Shown: positions 36,376-45,740 of the stretch, piece by piece | Layout of the letters: the number at the start of each line of letters is the position of its first letter | Position numbering within the stretch: the first letter of the stretch is position 1 | Source: Ancylobacter novellus | Lineage (GTDB): Bacteria; Pseudomonadota; Alphaproteobacteria; Rhizobiales; Xanthobacteraceae | Assembly: GCA_003241485.1 (NCBI GenBank) | Contig: QFQD01000030.1 | Span: 1 to 64,000, forward strand | Length of the DNA: 64,000 nt | Reading direction: 5' to 3' | Notes under the pieces: generated by a model | What the model was told of the DNA's origin: nothing | Databases searched by the model: none | What the model saw: the letters and a program-made list of their open reading frames with translations, nothing else | Position numbers and translations under genes: made by a program

Positions 36376-37455
36376 ATGGCCGCTGCTGTCGAGCTTGAGG
36401 GCGTCAACGTCACCTTCGGGGATTTCGTCGCCGTGAAGGAGGCGAACCTCACCATCGAGCCGGGCGAGTTCTTCTCCTTCCTCGGCCCGTCCGGCTGCGG
36501 CAAGACCACGCTGCTGCGCACCATCTCCGGCTTCATCGAGCCGACGCGCGGCAGTGTGCGCATCGGCGGGCAGGACATGAAGGGCATCGGCCCCAACAAG
36601 CGCCCGACCGCGCTGATCTTCCAGAACCTCGCGCTGTTCCCGATGATGACCGTGGCCGAGAATATCGGCTATGGCCTTCGGGTGCGCGGCGTGCCGCGCC
36701 ATGAGCGCGACGAGAAGGTGAAGAACCTCTTGATCCAGGTCGCGCTCACCGAGCATGGCCACAAGCGCGTCTCCGAGCTTTCCGGCGGCCAGAAGCAGCG
36801 TGTCGCCATCGCCCGCGCGCTGGCGGTCGAGCCCTCCGTGCTGCTGCTGGACGAGCCGCTCTCGGCGCTCGATCTCAAGCTGCGCCAGCACATGCGTACC
36901 GAGCTGCGCGCCATCCAGAAGAAAGTCGGCATCACCTTCATCTACATCACCCATGACCAGGGCGAAGCGCTGACCATGTCGGACCGCATCGCCGTGATGA
37001 ATGCCGGCGTCATCGAGCAGGTCGGCGACGGCAGGGCCGTCTATGCCGAGCCGCGCACGCCCTTCGTCGCGTCCTTCGTCGGCGAGAACAACCAGATCCG
37101 CGGGCGCATCAGCGCGGTGGAGGGCGGCATCGCCACGCTGGAGACGCCGCTCGGCACGCTGAAGGGGCGCAATCCCGTCGGCCTTTCCGCCGGGGAGGAG
37201 GCGCTGCTTTTCGTCCGTCCCGAAGCGCTGCGGCTGCGGGCCAATGGCGCGACCTTCGGTTTCGAGGCCGAGACGCTGGATGTGGCCTATGAGGGCAGCG
37301 TCACCCATGTGACGCTGCGGGTGAAGACCGGGCAGAAGGTCACCGCCACGGTCAGCGGCGCCGCGGGCGTGCCGCTGCCGGCGTCGGGGGAAAATCTGCG
37401 CCTCGGCTTCCTCGCCGAGGACGGCCTGCTGCTCAAGCGACCGGTGAGCGCATGA
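36376..37455 (+). CDS. ABC transporter ATPase, PotA type
   Basis: ATPase of the intact Pot-type importer, 359 residues. Walker A GPSGCGKTTLLR, Q-loop LIFQNLALFPMMTVAENIGY, signature LSGGQKQRVAIARAL, Walker B LLLDEPLSALD, switch THDQGEAL, and a C-terminal TOBE domain. Start ATG 36376 has TTGGAG 7-10 bp upstream. Coupled to the permease gene by ATGA. It shows the Q-loop-to-signature stretch that is deleted in the ATPase gene at 12130-13111. Confidence 0.93.
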   Translation: MAAAVELEGVNVTFGDFVAVKEANLTIEPGEFFSFLGPSGCGKTTLLRTISGFIEPTRGSVRIGGQDMKGIGPNKRPTALIFQNLALFPMMTVAENIGYGLRVRGVPRHERDEKVKNLLIQVALTEHGHKRVSELSGGQKQRVAIARALAVEPSVLLLDEPLSALDLKLRQHMRTELRAIQKKVGITFIYITHDQGEALTMSDRIAVMNAGVIEQVGDGRAVYAEPRTPFVASFVGENNQIRGRISAVEGGIATLETPLGTLKGRNPVGLSAGEEALLFVRPEALRLRANGATFGFEAETLDVAYEGSVTHVTLRVKTGQKVTATVSGAAGVPLPASGENLRLGFLAEDGLLLKRPVSA

Positions 37456-38468
37456 CCGGCGCCGGCGGCCTCACCCTCGTCTTCGGGCTTCCGCTCGCGG
37501 TCACGCTCATCTTCTTCGCGCTTGCCGCTCACGAGCGCCGCACCGGCCTGCAGAGCGGGCCCGGCTTCTTCCAGCGCAACGGCCTCGCCGTCGGGCTCTA
37601 TCTCGTGGTCGCGGTGGGGTTCTGGGCGTTCTTCATCATCGTGCTGCCGCAGCTTGCCATGGTGGACATGTCGTTCCGCCCGAAGCTGCCGCCGGCGCAG
37701 ATGGGCGGGCCGAAGGATCTCTACACGCTTGAGAACTACCGTTACTTCCTGTTCGGCTCGACCACCTCGACGGCGAGCTGGAACTGGCTGCACATCAAGG
37801 CCTTCCTGCTGACCATCGGCGCCAGCGTGGCGATCACGCTGATGAACTTCGTCATCTGCTACCCCCTGGCGTTCCACATGGCGCAGTCGGCCTCGATGGC
37901 GCGGCTGCGGGTGCTGCTGCTGCTGCTCATCATCCCCTATTGGGTCAACGAGATCCTGCGCGCCTTCGCCTTCCGCGTGCTGCTGTCCTCGGGCGGCGTC
38001 ATCAACCAGCTGCTGATGGGATTGGGCGTCACCTCGGAGCCGGTGGATTTCCTCGGCGCCGATGTCGGCCTCTATATGGGGCTGAGCTACGCCTATCTCC
38101 TGATGATGATCTTCCCGCTCTACAACGCCATTGAGAGCCTCGACAAGAATCAGGTCGAGGCGGCGCGGGACCTTGGCGCACCGTGGTGGCACATCCACGC
38201 CTTCATCGTCATGCCGCACGCCAAGCCGGGCATCGCCTCGGGCTGCACGCTGGTGTTCATGCTGACGGCCGGTGCGCTCGCCGCGCCGCTGGTGCTGGGC
38301 GGGCCGCGCACGCTGTGGTTCACGCCCATCGTCTATGACCGCTTCTACCAGGCCTTCAACTGGCCGCAGGGCGCGGCCTATGCCTTCATCCTGCTGATGA
38401 CCTGCATCGTCTTCGTGCTGGTGGTGCTCAAGGCGTTCAAGCTCAGCCTCGGGGAGATCACGCGATGA
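37452..38468 (+). CDS. ABC transporter permease, PotB type
   Basis: A 338-residue permease with an extra N-terminal hydrophobic segment before the usual six helices, and the EAA loop QVEAARDLGAPWWHIHAF followed by VMPHAKPGIASG. Forms the channel with the next gene product. Overlaps both neighbours by 4 bp. Confidence 0.92.
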   Translation: MTGAGGLTLVFGLPLAVTLIFFALAAHERRTGLQSGPGFFQRNGLAVGLYLVVAVGFWAFFIIVLPQLAMVDMSFRPKLPPAQMGGPKDLYTLENYRYFLFGSTTSTASWNWLHIKAFLLTIGASVAITLMNFVICYPLAFHMAQSASMARLRVLLLLLIIPYWVNEILRAFAFRVLLSSGGVINQLLMGLGVTSEPVDFLGADVGLYMGLSYAYLLMMIFPLYNAIESLDKNQVEAARDLGAPWWHIHAFIVMPHAKPGIASGCTLVFMLTAGALAAPLVLGGPRTLWFTPIVYDRFYQAFNWPQGAAYAFILLMTCIVFVLVVLKAFKLSLGEITR

Positions 38469-39352
38469 CCGTGGGGCCGTTCCAGCGCGTGATGTTCGCG
38501 GTCTATATCGCGATCTTCTTCGTCTATCTGCTCGGGCCGCTGGCGGTGATGGGCGTCACCGCGTTCAACACGCCGCAATACCCGCAGGTCTGGCCCCTGG
38601 AGGGCTTCACCCTCGACTGGTTCAACCTGCTCTTTGCCGACCAGGACATGATGTATGGCCTGCAGATGAGCATCTGGATCGGCCTGCTGGTGGTGGCGAT
38701 CTCGGTGCCGATCGGCCTTGCCGGCGCGATCGTGATGACGCAGATCCAGCCGCGCCTGCGCTCGACCTATTACCTCATCGTCGTCTCGCCGGTGCTCACG
38801 CCGGGCATCATCATCGGCATTTCGACGGTGGTGTTCTGGCGCCAGTTCACCGGGCAGACCGGCACGCGCTTCCTCTATGACGGCGTCATCCTCACCGTTC
38901 TGGGGCAGGCGAGCTTCATCTCGGCCTATTGCATGCTGATTATCCTCGCGCGGCTGCAGCGCTTCGACCGGGCGCAGGAGGAGGCGGCGCTCGACCTTGG
39001 CGCCACCTATCCGCAGGTGTTCTTCCACATCCTGCTGCCCTTCCTGAAGCCGGCGCTGTTCTCCGCCGCGGTGCTGGCGTTCCTCTCCTCCTTCGAGAAC
39101 TACAACACCACCACCTTCTCCATCCTCTCCGACAAGACGCTGACGACGGTGCTGGCCGGCCGGGTGCGGCAGGGCTCGACGCCGACCATCTCGGCGTTGG
39201 CGGTCATCATCGTCGCCGCCACGGTGCTCGGCGCCATCGCCTATGAGCTGTGGAAGCGGCGCAGCGATGCCGCCGCAGCCCTGCGCCAGCGCGCCGCGCA
39301 GGCCGCGGAGGAAGAGGAGCTTTCGGGCAGCCCGTCGCCCGCCGCGGCCTGA
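38465..39352 (+). CDS. ABC transporter permease, PotC type
   Basis: A 295-residue permease with six membrane helices and the EAA loop EEAALDLGATYPQVFFHILLP. It ends in a charged Ala/Glu-rich tail. Last gene of the operon; a strong bidirectional terminator follows 31 bp later. Confidence 0.92.
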   Translation: MTVGPFQRVMFAVYIAIFFVYLLGPLAVMGVTAFNTPQYPQVWPLEGFTLDWFNLLFADQDMMYGLQMSIWIGLLVVAISVPIGLAGAIVMTQIQPRLRSTYYLIVVSPVLTPGIIIGISTVVFWRQFTGQTGTRFLYDGVILTVLGQASFISAYCMLIILARLQRFDRAQEEAALDLGATYPQVFFHILLPFLKPALFSAAVLAFLSSFENYNTTTFSILSDKTLTTVLAGRVRQGSTPTISALAVIIVAATVLGAIAYELWKRRSDAAAALRQRAAQAAEEEELSGSPSPAAA

Positions 39353-39382
39353 CGCGCGGGCGACTTGATCGGTAAAAAGCGA

Positions 39383-39414
39383 AAGGCCGCGTCACCTCCC
39401 GGTGGCGCGGCCTT
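39383..39414. terminator. Bidirectional Rho-independent terminator
   Basis: AAGGCCGCG / CGCGGCCTT outer stem continued by CAC/GTG, with A-run before (AAAAAGCGAAA) and T-rich end. It serves the Pot operon on the plus strand and the glycine-zipper gene on the minus strand. Confidence 0.7.
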
Positions 39415-39435
39415 CTGCCTTGTCTCTCGGCCGGA

Positions 39436-39660
39436 TCAGCGCGGCGCGGTCGCGGCACCCACCACGGCGCCGGTCGCGGCACCCACACCCGCGCCAATCG
39501 CCGCGCCCGTGCCGCCGCCGGCGATGCCGCCAATGATCGCACCGGCGCCGCCACCGATCAGGGCGCCCGTGCCGGCGCGCTTTTCAGTGGTGGTGCAGCC
39601 GGCAACCGCCAGCGCGAGGACGGAAAAGGCGGCGATCTTGACGGCAATAGACTTAGACAT
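39436..39660 (-). CDS. Small glycine-zipper (YMGG-like) lipoprotein
   Basis: A 74-residue envelope protein. Signal and lipobox LALAVAGC end near residue 22, then a glycine-zipper repeat (GALIGGGAGAIIGGIAGGGT and a second copy). Such SlyB/YMGG-type lipoproteins sit in the outer membrane. ATG 39660 has GGGAG 5-9 bp upstream; an in-frame ATG at 39681 is less well placed. The gene is 61 bp downstream of an RND pump operon on the same strand. Confidence 0.85.
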   Translation of the reverse strand: MSKSIAVKIAAFSVLALAVAGCTTTEKRAGTGALIGGGAGAIIGGIAGGGTGAAIGAGVGAATGAVVGAATAPR

Positions 39661-39720
39661 AGTCACGCTCCCCTTCATCATGGCCGGGAACCCCTCCCGG
39701 CTATGGAACCCGTAAACCCT

Positions 39721-42700
39721 TCAACTGGACGCGCCGGCCGGCGCTGGCGGATCGCGCACCACGGCGACATAAAGCGCCGGCAGGAAGATCAGCGTCAGCA
39801 CGGTGGCAACCAGCAGGCCACCCATGATGGCAAAGGCCATCGGGCCCCAGAACACGGTCGGCGCGATCGGGATCATGCCGAGCACGGTGGAGACCGCGGT
39901 CAGCATGATCGGCCGGAAGCGCGCCGCGCTCGCCTCGATCACCGCCTCGCGCACCTTCTTGCCCTCGGCCCGTTCGGCCTCGATCTGGCCGATCAGGATC
40001 ACCGCGTTCTTGATGATCATGCCGATGAGCGCGAGGATGCCGAGAATGGCGACGAAGCCCAGCGGCCGGTTGAACAGCAGCAGCGCCAGCACCACGCCGA
40101 TGAGCCCGAGCGGGGCGACGCTGACCACCATCGCGACCAGCGTGAAGCGCCGGAGCTGGAACATCAGCACGGTCAACATGATAAGCAGCATGACCGGCAC
40201 CACCGCGATCACCGAGGCGAGCGACTTGGCGCTCTCTTCCACCGTGCCGCCGGTCTCGATGCGGTAGCCGGCGGGCAGCGTCTTGGCCAGCGCGTCGACC
40301 TTGGGCTGCAGCACGCTCACCACCTCGTCGGGCAGCACGCCCTCGGCCACGTCCGCCTGCACGGTCAGGCTCGGCACGCGGTCGCGGCGCCACACCAGCG
40401 GGTAGGTCTGCTCATAGTCGAAGGTGGCGAACTGCGAGAGCGGCACGGTGCGTCCGCCGGCAATCGGCACCTGCACGGTGCGCAGCGTCTCCAGCGACAC
40501 GCGCTGCTCGTCGGTGGCGCGCAGCACCACATCGACGAGATAGATGTCGTCGCGCACCTGCGTCACCGGCGCGCCGGAGATCATGGTGTTGAGCACCTGC
40601 CCGATGGCCTCGGTGCTCAGCCCCAGCCGGCGGGCCTCGTCCTGGTTCACGCGGATGCGGATTTCGCGCGCCGGCTCGATCCAGTCGTAATTGACCAGCC
40701 GGGCGTCGGGCTCGGAGGCCATGACGTCGGCGAGCTTGAAGGCGATGTCGCGCACCTGCCCGAGGTCCGGGCCGATTACCCGGTACTGGATCGGCCAGCC
40801 GACCGGGGGCCCCAGCTCCAGCGGGTAGACGCGGCCGATGACGCCGGGAAAGTCCTCGGCGAGGCGCTTTTCCAGCCGGTCCTGCAGGCGCTCGCGCGAG
40901 GCGACGTCCTTCGCCACCACCACGGCCTGGGCAAAGAAGTCGTTGGGCAGCTGCGCGTTCAGCGGCAGGTAGAAGCGGATCGCGCCCTCGCCGACATAGG
41001 TGCTCCAGCGCTCGACATCGGGGTCGCCCTTCAGCGCCGCGTCGAAGCGCTTCACCGCGTCCTCGGTGGCGTAGATCGAGGCGTTCTGCGGCAGGCTGAT
41101 GTCCACCAGCAGTTCCGGCCGGTCGGAGGAGGGGAAGAACTGCGAGGGGATCAGCGGCATAAGCAGCAGCGCCACCACGAAGATGGCGAGCGTGGCGGGA
41201 AGGGTGATCCAGCGCGCGGTGATCGCCGCCGAGAGGAAGCCGCGATAGGCGCTCATGATCCGGCCGGGCGCCTTCACGGCGCCGGGCGCGGGCGGCTTCA
41301 GGATGGCAAGGCCCATCAGCGGCGCGAACAGCACCGCCACCACCCAGGACACCAGCAGCGCGATGCTGACGACGGCGAACAGCGAGAAGGTGTATTCGCC
41401 CGCCGAACTCGCGGCGAAGCCCACCGGCACGAAGCCGGCAATGGTGACCAGCGTGCCCGCCAGCATGGCGAAGGCATAGGCCTTGAAGGCGAAGACCGCC
41501 GCCACTTCCTTTGGCTCGCCCAGCGCCAGCCGGTTGATGGTGGCGTCGGTCGTGGTCATGGCGTCGTCGACCATCAGCGCCAGCGCGATGATCAGCGCGC
41601 CGAGCGAGATGCGCTGCATGTCGATGCCGGCGAGCTGCATGATGGCGAACACCGCCGCCAGCGTGAGCGGGATCGACAGCGCCACGATGAGGCCGGCCCG
41701 CACGCCGAGCGCGAGGAAGCTCACCACCAGGATGATGGCGATGGCCTGCCAGAGCGATTCCATGAATTCGGCGATGGCGCTCTTCACCGTCACCGCCTGG
41801 TCGGCCACCAGCCGCGCCTCGATGCCGATCGGCAGCTCGGCGGTGATCGCCTTCATCGCCCGGTCGATATTGGCGCCCAGCGCCAGTATGTCGCCGCCGT
41901 CCTTCATCGCGATGGCAAGGCCGATGGCCGGCTCGCCATTCACCCGGAACATGGGCTGGGGCGGATCGACGAAGCCGCGCCGCACGGTGGCGATGTCGGA
42001 CAGGCGCAGCATGCGCCCGTTCACCGCGAAATTGATGTTGGCGATGTCCTGCTCGGAGCCGAAGGCGCCGGACACCTGCAGGGCGAGCTTCTCGTCGCCG
42101 GTCTGGATGGTGCCGGAGGGCTGCACCACGTTCTGGCTGCGCAGCGCGTTCACCAGCATGGAACGGTCGATGCCGAGCGCGGCGAGCTGCTGCACGGAGA
42201 ACTCGACGAAGATGCGCTCGTCCTGCGCGCCCAGGATCTGGATCTGCGAGACGTCGGGCACCTGCAGCAGCTTCGAGCGGGCCGCCTCGACATAGTCGCG
42301 CAGTTCGCGATGGCTGAAGCCGTCGGCGGTGAAGCCGTAGATCAGGCCGAACGTGTCGCCGAACTCGTCGTTGAAGCCCGGCCCGATGACGCCGGCCGGC
42401 AGGGTGCGGCGCATGTCGGCCACGCGCTTGCGCACCTGGTACCACACCTCCGGCACCTCGGCCGCGGTGGTGGAGCCCTGCAGGTTGACGAAGATGGTGG
42501 TGACGCCGGGGCGGGTGTAGCTGCGCAGGAAATCGAGATGCGGGGTTTCCTGAAGCGTGCGCTCCAGCCGCTCCGTCACCTGCTGCAGCGTGTCCTCCAT
42601 GCTCGCGCCGGGCCAGGCGGCCTGCACGACCATGGTCTTGATGATGAAGGAGGGATCCTCGCTGCGCCCGAGGCGGACATAGGACAGCAGCCCCGCCGCC

Positions 42701-42771
42701 ACCACGATGAGCATGAAGTAGATGACGAGCGAGCGCTGGCGGATGGCCCAGGCGGAAAGATTGAAGCCCAT
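39721..42771 (-). CDS. RND efflux permease (second system)
   Basis: A 1016-residue RND transporter starting MGFNLSAWAIRQRSLVIYFM. It shows the SEDPSFIIKTMVVQAAWPGA region, the proton-relay helix LALMVDDAMTTTDAT, and the late IKNAVILIGQIEAERAEGKK. The pattern (SEDP in the first porter domain) is that of HAE-type pumps of the MexK/VmeI-like branch rather than AcrB. The start codon overlaps the stop of the adaptor gene (TGATG). Exports unknown hydrophobic compounds. Confidence 0.92.
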   Translation of the reverse strand: MGFNLSAWAIRQRSLVIYFMLIVVAAGLLSYVRLGRSEDPSFIIKTMVVQAAWPGASMEDTLQQVTERLERTLQETPHLDFLRSYTRPGVTTIFVNLQGSTTAAEVPEVWYQVRKRVADMRRTLPAGVIGPGFNDEFGDTFGLIYGFTADGFSHRELRDYVEAARSKLLQVPDVSQIQILGAQDERIFVEFSVQQLAALGIDRSMLVNALRSQNVVQPSGTIQTGDEKLALQVSGAFGSEQDIANINFAVNGRMLRLSDIATVRRGFVDPPQPMFRVNGEPAIGLAIAMKDGGDILALGANIDRAMKAITAELPIGIEARLVADQAVTVKSAIAEFMESLWQAIAIILVVSFLALGVRAGLIVALSIPLTLAAVFAIMQLAGIDMQRISLGALIIALALMVDDAMTTTDATINRLALGEPKEVAAVFAFKAYAFAMLAGTLVTIAGFVPVGFAASSAGEYTFSLFAVVSIALLVSWVVAVLFAPLMGLAILKPPAPGAVKAPGRIMSAYRGFLSAAITARWITLPATLAIFVVALLLMPLIPSQFFPSSDRPELLVDISLPQNASIYATEDAVKRFDAALKGDPDVERWSTYVGEGAIRFYLPLNAQLPNDFFAQAVVVAKDVASRERLQDRLEKRLAEDFPGVIGRVYPLELGPPVGWPIQYRVIGPDLGQVRDIAFKLADVMASEPDARLVNYDWIEPAREIRIRVNQDEARRLGLSTEAIGQVLNTMISGAPVTQVRDDIYLVDVVLRATDEQRVSLETLRTVQVPIAGGRTVPLSQFATFDYEQTYPLVWRRDRVPSLTVQADVAEGVLPDEVVSVLQPKVDALAKTLPAGYRIETGGTVEESAKSLASVIAVVPVMLLIMLTVLMFQLRRFTLVAMVVSVAPLGLIGVVLALLLFNRPLGFVAILGILALIGMIIKNAVILIGQIEAERAEGKKVREAVIEASAARFRPIMLTAVSTVLGMIPIAPTVFWGPMAFAIMGGLLVATVLTLIFLPALYVAVVRDPPAPAGASS

Positions 42772-43892
42772 CACGACCCCGACCCGAGCAGGCGCACCGT
42801 CTGGCCCGGATGCAGCGCCTGCACCCCGGCCGTCACCACGATGTCGCCGACGCCGAGGCCCGAGGACACCGCCACCGTCGCCGGGTTGAAGCGCGCCACC
42901 TCGATATTGCGCAGCGCCACGGTCAGCGTCGCCGGATCGACCACCCACACCGCCGGCTTGCTGTTGAAGGCGGTCAGCGCCGAGGCCGGAATCTCGATGC
43001 CGGCCGCGCTGTCGAGCTGCACGCGGCCCGTCACCGCCGAGCCCAGCCGCATCGCGGCGGGCGGGTTCTCCAAGCCGACGCGGACGCGGAAGGTGCGCGT
43101 CACCGGATCGGCCTGCGGCGCCACCTCGCGCACCCGGCCGAGCGCCGTGACCGAGGGATCGTCGACGAGGGAAATGTCGATCACCGGGTTGGCGGGCGCG
43201 GAGCGCAGCAGCGGCGCCGGCACGTCGAACACCGCGTCGCGGCCGCCCTGGCGGGCGAGCTGCACGATCATGCGGCCGGCCTGCACCACCTCGCCCGGCT
43301 CGGCGCCGCGCGCGGTCACCACGCCGGCAGCGTCGGCCGTCAGTTCGGTGTAGCTGACATTGTCCTCGGCGATCTTCAGCTGCGCCTGGGCATCGTCCAC
43401 CGCGGACTGCGCCGAGCGCAGGCCCTGCTGCGCGTCGTCATAGAGCGCGCGGGTGGTGAAGCCGTTGCCCAGCAGGCGTTCCTGCCGCTCATAATGGTTC
43501 TGCGCCTGCACGAGGCGGCCTTCCGCCGCCGCCAGCGCGGCCTGCGCCGAGCGCAGCGTGTTCAGTGCGTTCTGCGGGTCGAGGCGGGCGATGACCTGCC
43601 CGGCCTTCACCGCATCGCCGACATTGACCAGCCGCTCGGTCATCCGGCCGCCGACGCGGAAGGCGAGCGAGACCTCGTCCTCGGCCTGAATGTCGCCGGT
43701 CAGCGTCACCACCTGCCCGGACTGGCCGGCCTCCACGGTCACCGCCCGCACCGGGCGGATGGGGGCCGGCTCGTCGGCATCGTCATCGCCGGAGCAGCCC
43801 GCCGTCATCAGCGCGGCACCGAGCGCGAAGGCCAGCCCCGCCATGCGAACCGCCAATGTGCGGGAGGAGGGGCGGGAAGCCGTCTGTGTCAT
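42771..43892 (-). CDS. RND efflux periplasmic adaptor, lipoprotein (second system)
   Basis: Membrane fusion protein of about 373 residues. Lipobox ALMTAGC near residue 33, then VTLTGDIQAEDEVSLAFRVG, a helical hairpin, lipoyl half ELTADAAGVVTARGAEPGEV and a C-terminal beta domain. In-frame ATGs at 43925 and 43955 would lengthen the N terminus; none has a good ribosome site, and I choose the one giving a normal signal peptide. First gene of the operon, with a 298-bp gap upstream that contains a CTATATAG palindrome (44055-44062). Confidence 0.85.
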   Translation of the reverse strand: MTQTASRPSSRTLAVRMAGLAFALGAALMTAGCSGDDDADEPAPIRPVRAVTVEAGQSGQVVTLTGDIQAEDEVSLAFRVGGRMTERLVNVGDAVKAGQVIARLDPQNALNTLRSAQAALAAAEGRLVQAQNHYERQERLLGNGFTTRALYDDAQQGLRSAQSAVDDAQAQLKIAEDNVSYTELTADAAGVVTARGAEPGEVVQAGRMIVQLARQGGRDAVFDVPAPLLRSAPANPVIDISLVDDPSVTALGRVREVAPQADPVTRTFRVRVGLENPPAAMRLGSAVTGRVQLDSAAGIEIPASALTAFNSKPAVWVVDPATLTVALRNIEVARFNPATVAVSSGLGVGDIVVTAGVQALHPGQTVRLLGSGS

Positions 43893-44154
43893 GCCTGGGT
43901 GCCGGATCATGTCTCGTGTCGTCATGGGAGGGGACGGATCACCGGGGCACGGCAATGGCGAACAGACCGCGCGGTGCCGGCTCCGACGACGTCAGCGAAT
44001 TCCAACGCCTGGACGAGGTGCATCCCCGGCCTCCGTAAACCTCAACATAACACCACTATATAGCGCCGTATCAACGCCGCCATCCGGCTAAGATCTCACT
44101 TCCATGCATGGCGTGTCGGAGCGGCGGTGCACGGGCACGCGCCGCATCAATAAT

Positions 44155-44186
44155 GCAGGGCGTCCGCGGGAGTGCGGGCGCCCTGC
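44155..44186 (-). terminator. Hairpin after the YghU-type gene
   Basis: GCAGGGCG / CGCCCTGC outer stem with an inner CCGC/GCGG, 39 bp beyond the minus-strand stop of the GST gene, followed on that strand by ATTATT. Terminator-like. Confidence 0.45.
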
Positions 44187-44224
44187 TTCATCTGGATGGT
44201 CATGACGGGCGCGGCCGTGGCGTG

Positions 44225-45097
44225 TCAGCCGCCCGCCAGCTTGTCCTGCGTCCGCAGATCGAAGTCGCTGGCGTCATGGCGCTCGCGCAGCTGCTCGGAG
44301 GGCTCGCCCGACAGCCGGTTGACCATGCGCCCGCGCCGCACCGCCGGCCGCTCCAGCAGCTTGTCGGCCCAGCGCTGGACATGGGTGTAGTCCTGCACCG
44401 AAAGGAACTCCGCCGCGCCATACTGCAGGCCTTTCGCCAGCCCGCCATACCAGGGGAAGATGGCGATGTCGGCGATGGAATAGTCGGGGCCGGCGACATA
44501 GGCGCTCTCGGCGAGGCGGCGGTCCAGCACGTCCAGCTGGCGCTTCACCTCCATGGCGAAGCGGTCGATGGCGTACTCGATCTTGGTCGGGGCATAGGCA
44601 TAGAAATGGCCGAAGCCACCGCCGAGATAGGGCGCCGAGCCCATCTGCCAGAACAGCCAGGACAGCGTCTCGGCGCGTGCGGCCGGCGCGGTCGGCAGGA
44701 AGGCGCCGAATTTTTCCGCGAGATAGAGCAGGATGGCGCCGGATTCGAACACGCGGATCGGCGTCTGGCCGGAACGGTCGAGCAGCGCGGGGATCTTGGA
44801 ATTCGGATTCACCGCGACGAAGCCCGAGCCGAACTGGTCTCCTTCGCTGATGTTGATGAGCCAGGCATCATATTCGGCACCGGCATGGCCGAGCGCGAGC
44901 AGCTCCTCCAGCAGGATCGACACCTTCTGCCCGTTCGGCGTCCCCAGCGAATAGAGCTGCAGCGGGTGCGTGCCGACCGGCAGCTCCTTCTCATGGGTCG
45001 GGCCGGCGATCGGGCGGTTGATGTTGGCGAACCGGCCGCCGCTTGCCTTGTTCCAGGTCCAGACCTTCGGGGGGACGTAGTCGGGCGTGACGGTCAT
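44225..45097 (-). CDS. yghU: Glutathione S-transferase, YghU/Nu-class type
   Basis: A 290-residue GST of the Nu class. The N-terminal extension PPKVWTWNKASGGRFANINR and THEKELPVG are characteristic. A thioredoxin domain follows (LGTPNGQKVSILLEELLALG, NPNSKIPALLD), then the helical domain with ADIAIFPWYGGL. YghU proteins use glutathione disulfide or two GSH to reduce organic peroxides. Single gene; the upstream 322 bp are non-coding. Confidence 0.9.
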   Translation of the reverse strand: MTVTPDYVPPKVWTWNKASGGRFANINRPIAGPTHEKELPVGTHPLQLYSLGTPNGQKVSILLEELLALGHAGAEYDAWLINISEGDQFGSGFVAVNPNSKIPALLDRSGQTPIRVFESGAILLYLAEKFGAFLPTAPAARAETLSWLFWQMGSAPYLGGGFGHFYAYAPTKIEYAIDRFAMEVKRQLDVLDRRLAESAYVAGPDYSIADIAIFPWYGGLAKGLQYGAAEFLSVQDYTHVQRWADKLLERPAVRRGRMVNRLSGEPSEQLRERHDASDFDLRTQDKLAGG

Positions 45098-45419
45098 GCG
45101 TGAGCTCCGGGCATGGAATAGGGGCGGGATGAAAGCGTCCGCGCGCGAGCGGGCGTTGCATCGCTGGTCCCTTCACATATTCCGGTACGGCGATGGTGCA
45201 ACCAGCGACCGGGCGAAAAGCGGCCGCCGGCGGCACAGGCGCGGTTTCGCGTTGCCGATCATCCTCACCGGAGGGGCAGGGCAGACCAAGGGATGAACGG
45301 CTAGCGCGAACGTCGCGCGCGCCTGAACGAGGAGGCAATGGGTGGGAGCGCCGCCCGCCGGTAGGCTTTTTCCATCAGCCGGGCGCTGTGCGCGCCCACG
45401 GGACAGATGGAGAAACACC
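45098..45419. other. 322-bp intergenic region
   Basis: Between the divergent GST gene and a small secreted-protein gene. No RNA or repeat is evident; the final part has GGAG 8 bp before the ATG at 45420. Confidence 0.5.
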
Positions 45420-45740
45420 ATGAACGCCAAGGCCCTCATCCTCGTCGCCGTCTCCGGCCTCATCGCCTTCAGCGTGGTTTCCGCGAACGCGGCCCAGCGC
45501 ATGGCCGCGCCGCAGGCCGGCACGTTCTTCCCGCAGGGCGACGCACGGGGGGCTCTCCCGACGCCGGCGCGCCGACGTCACGGCAGAATTGCGGCCTTAG
45601 GTAGCAAACGCACCAAGCCATCAGCGTATCTATGCAAGGCCGCGCCTTATGCTACCATCATCGCGCGGGATTGCTGGAATGGTAGACAGGGCTGCTTGCC
45701 AGAGCACTTTCATATGAAAGTGTTCTACAAGCAGCTGTAG
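45420..45740 (+). CDS. Small secreted protein, probably broken at its 3' end
   Basis: The frame encodes a clear signal peptide (KALILVAVSGLIAFSVVSAN-type, cleavage after ANA) and a short mature start RMAAPQAGTFFPQGDARG. From about 45580 the composition changes and the frame runs through the tRNA-like gene at 45665-45780, ending inside it. The last about 50 codons are therefore unlikely to be genuine; the native gene was probably cut by insertion of the segment carrying the tRNA-like RNA. GGAG lies 8 bp before the ATG. Confidence 0.5.
   Translation: MNAKALILVAVSGLIAFSVVSANAAQRMAAPQAGTFFPQGDARGALPTPARRRHGRIAALGSKRTKPSAYLCKAAPYATIIARDCWNGRQGCLPEHFHMKVFYKQL

Noticed and set aside
39703..43353. 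1216-codon plus-strand open frame opposite the second RND pump
   Set aside because: Low-complexity shadow of the real minus-strand genes.
44055..44062. CTATATAG as a promoter for the second RND operon
   Set aside because: No acceptable -35 at proper spacing; noted only as a short palindrome.
45590..45740. C-terminal half of the small secreted protein as genuine coding sequence
   Set aside because: It runs through the tRNA-like gene and changes composition; more likely read-through into inserted DNA.
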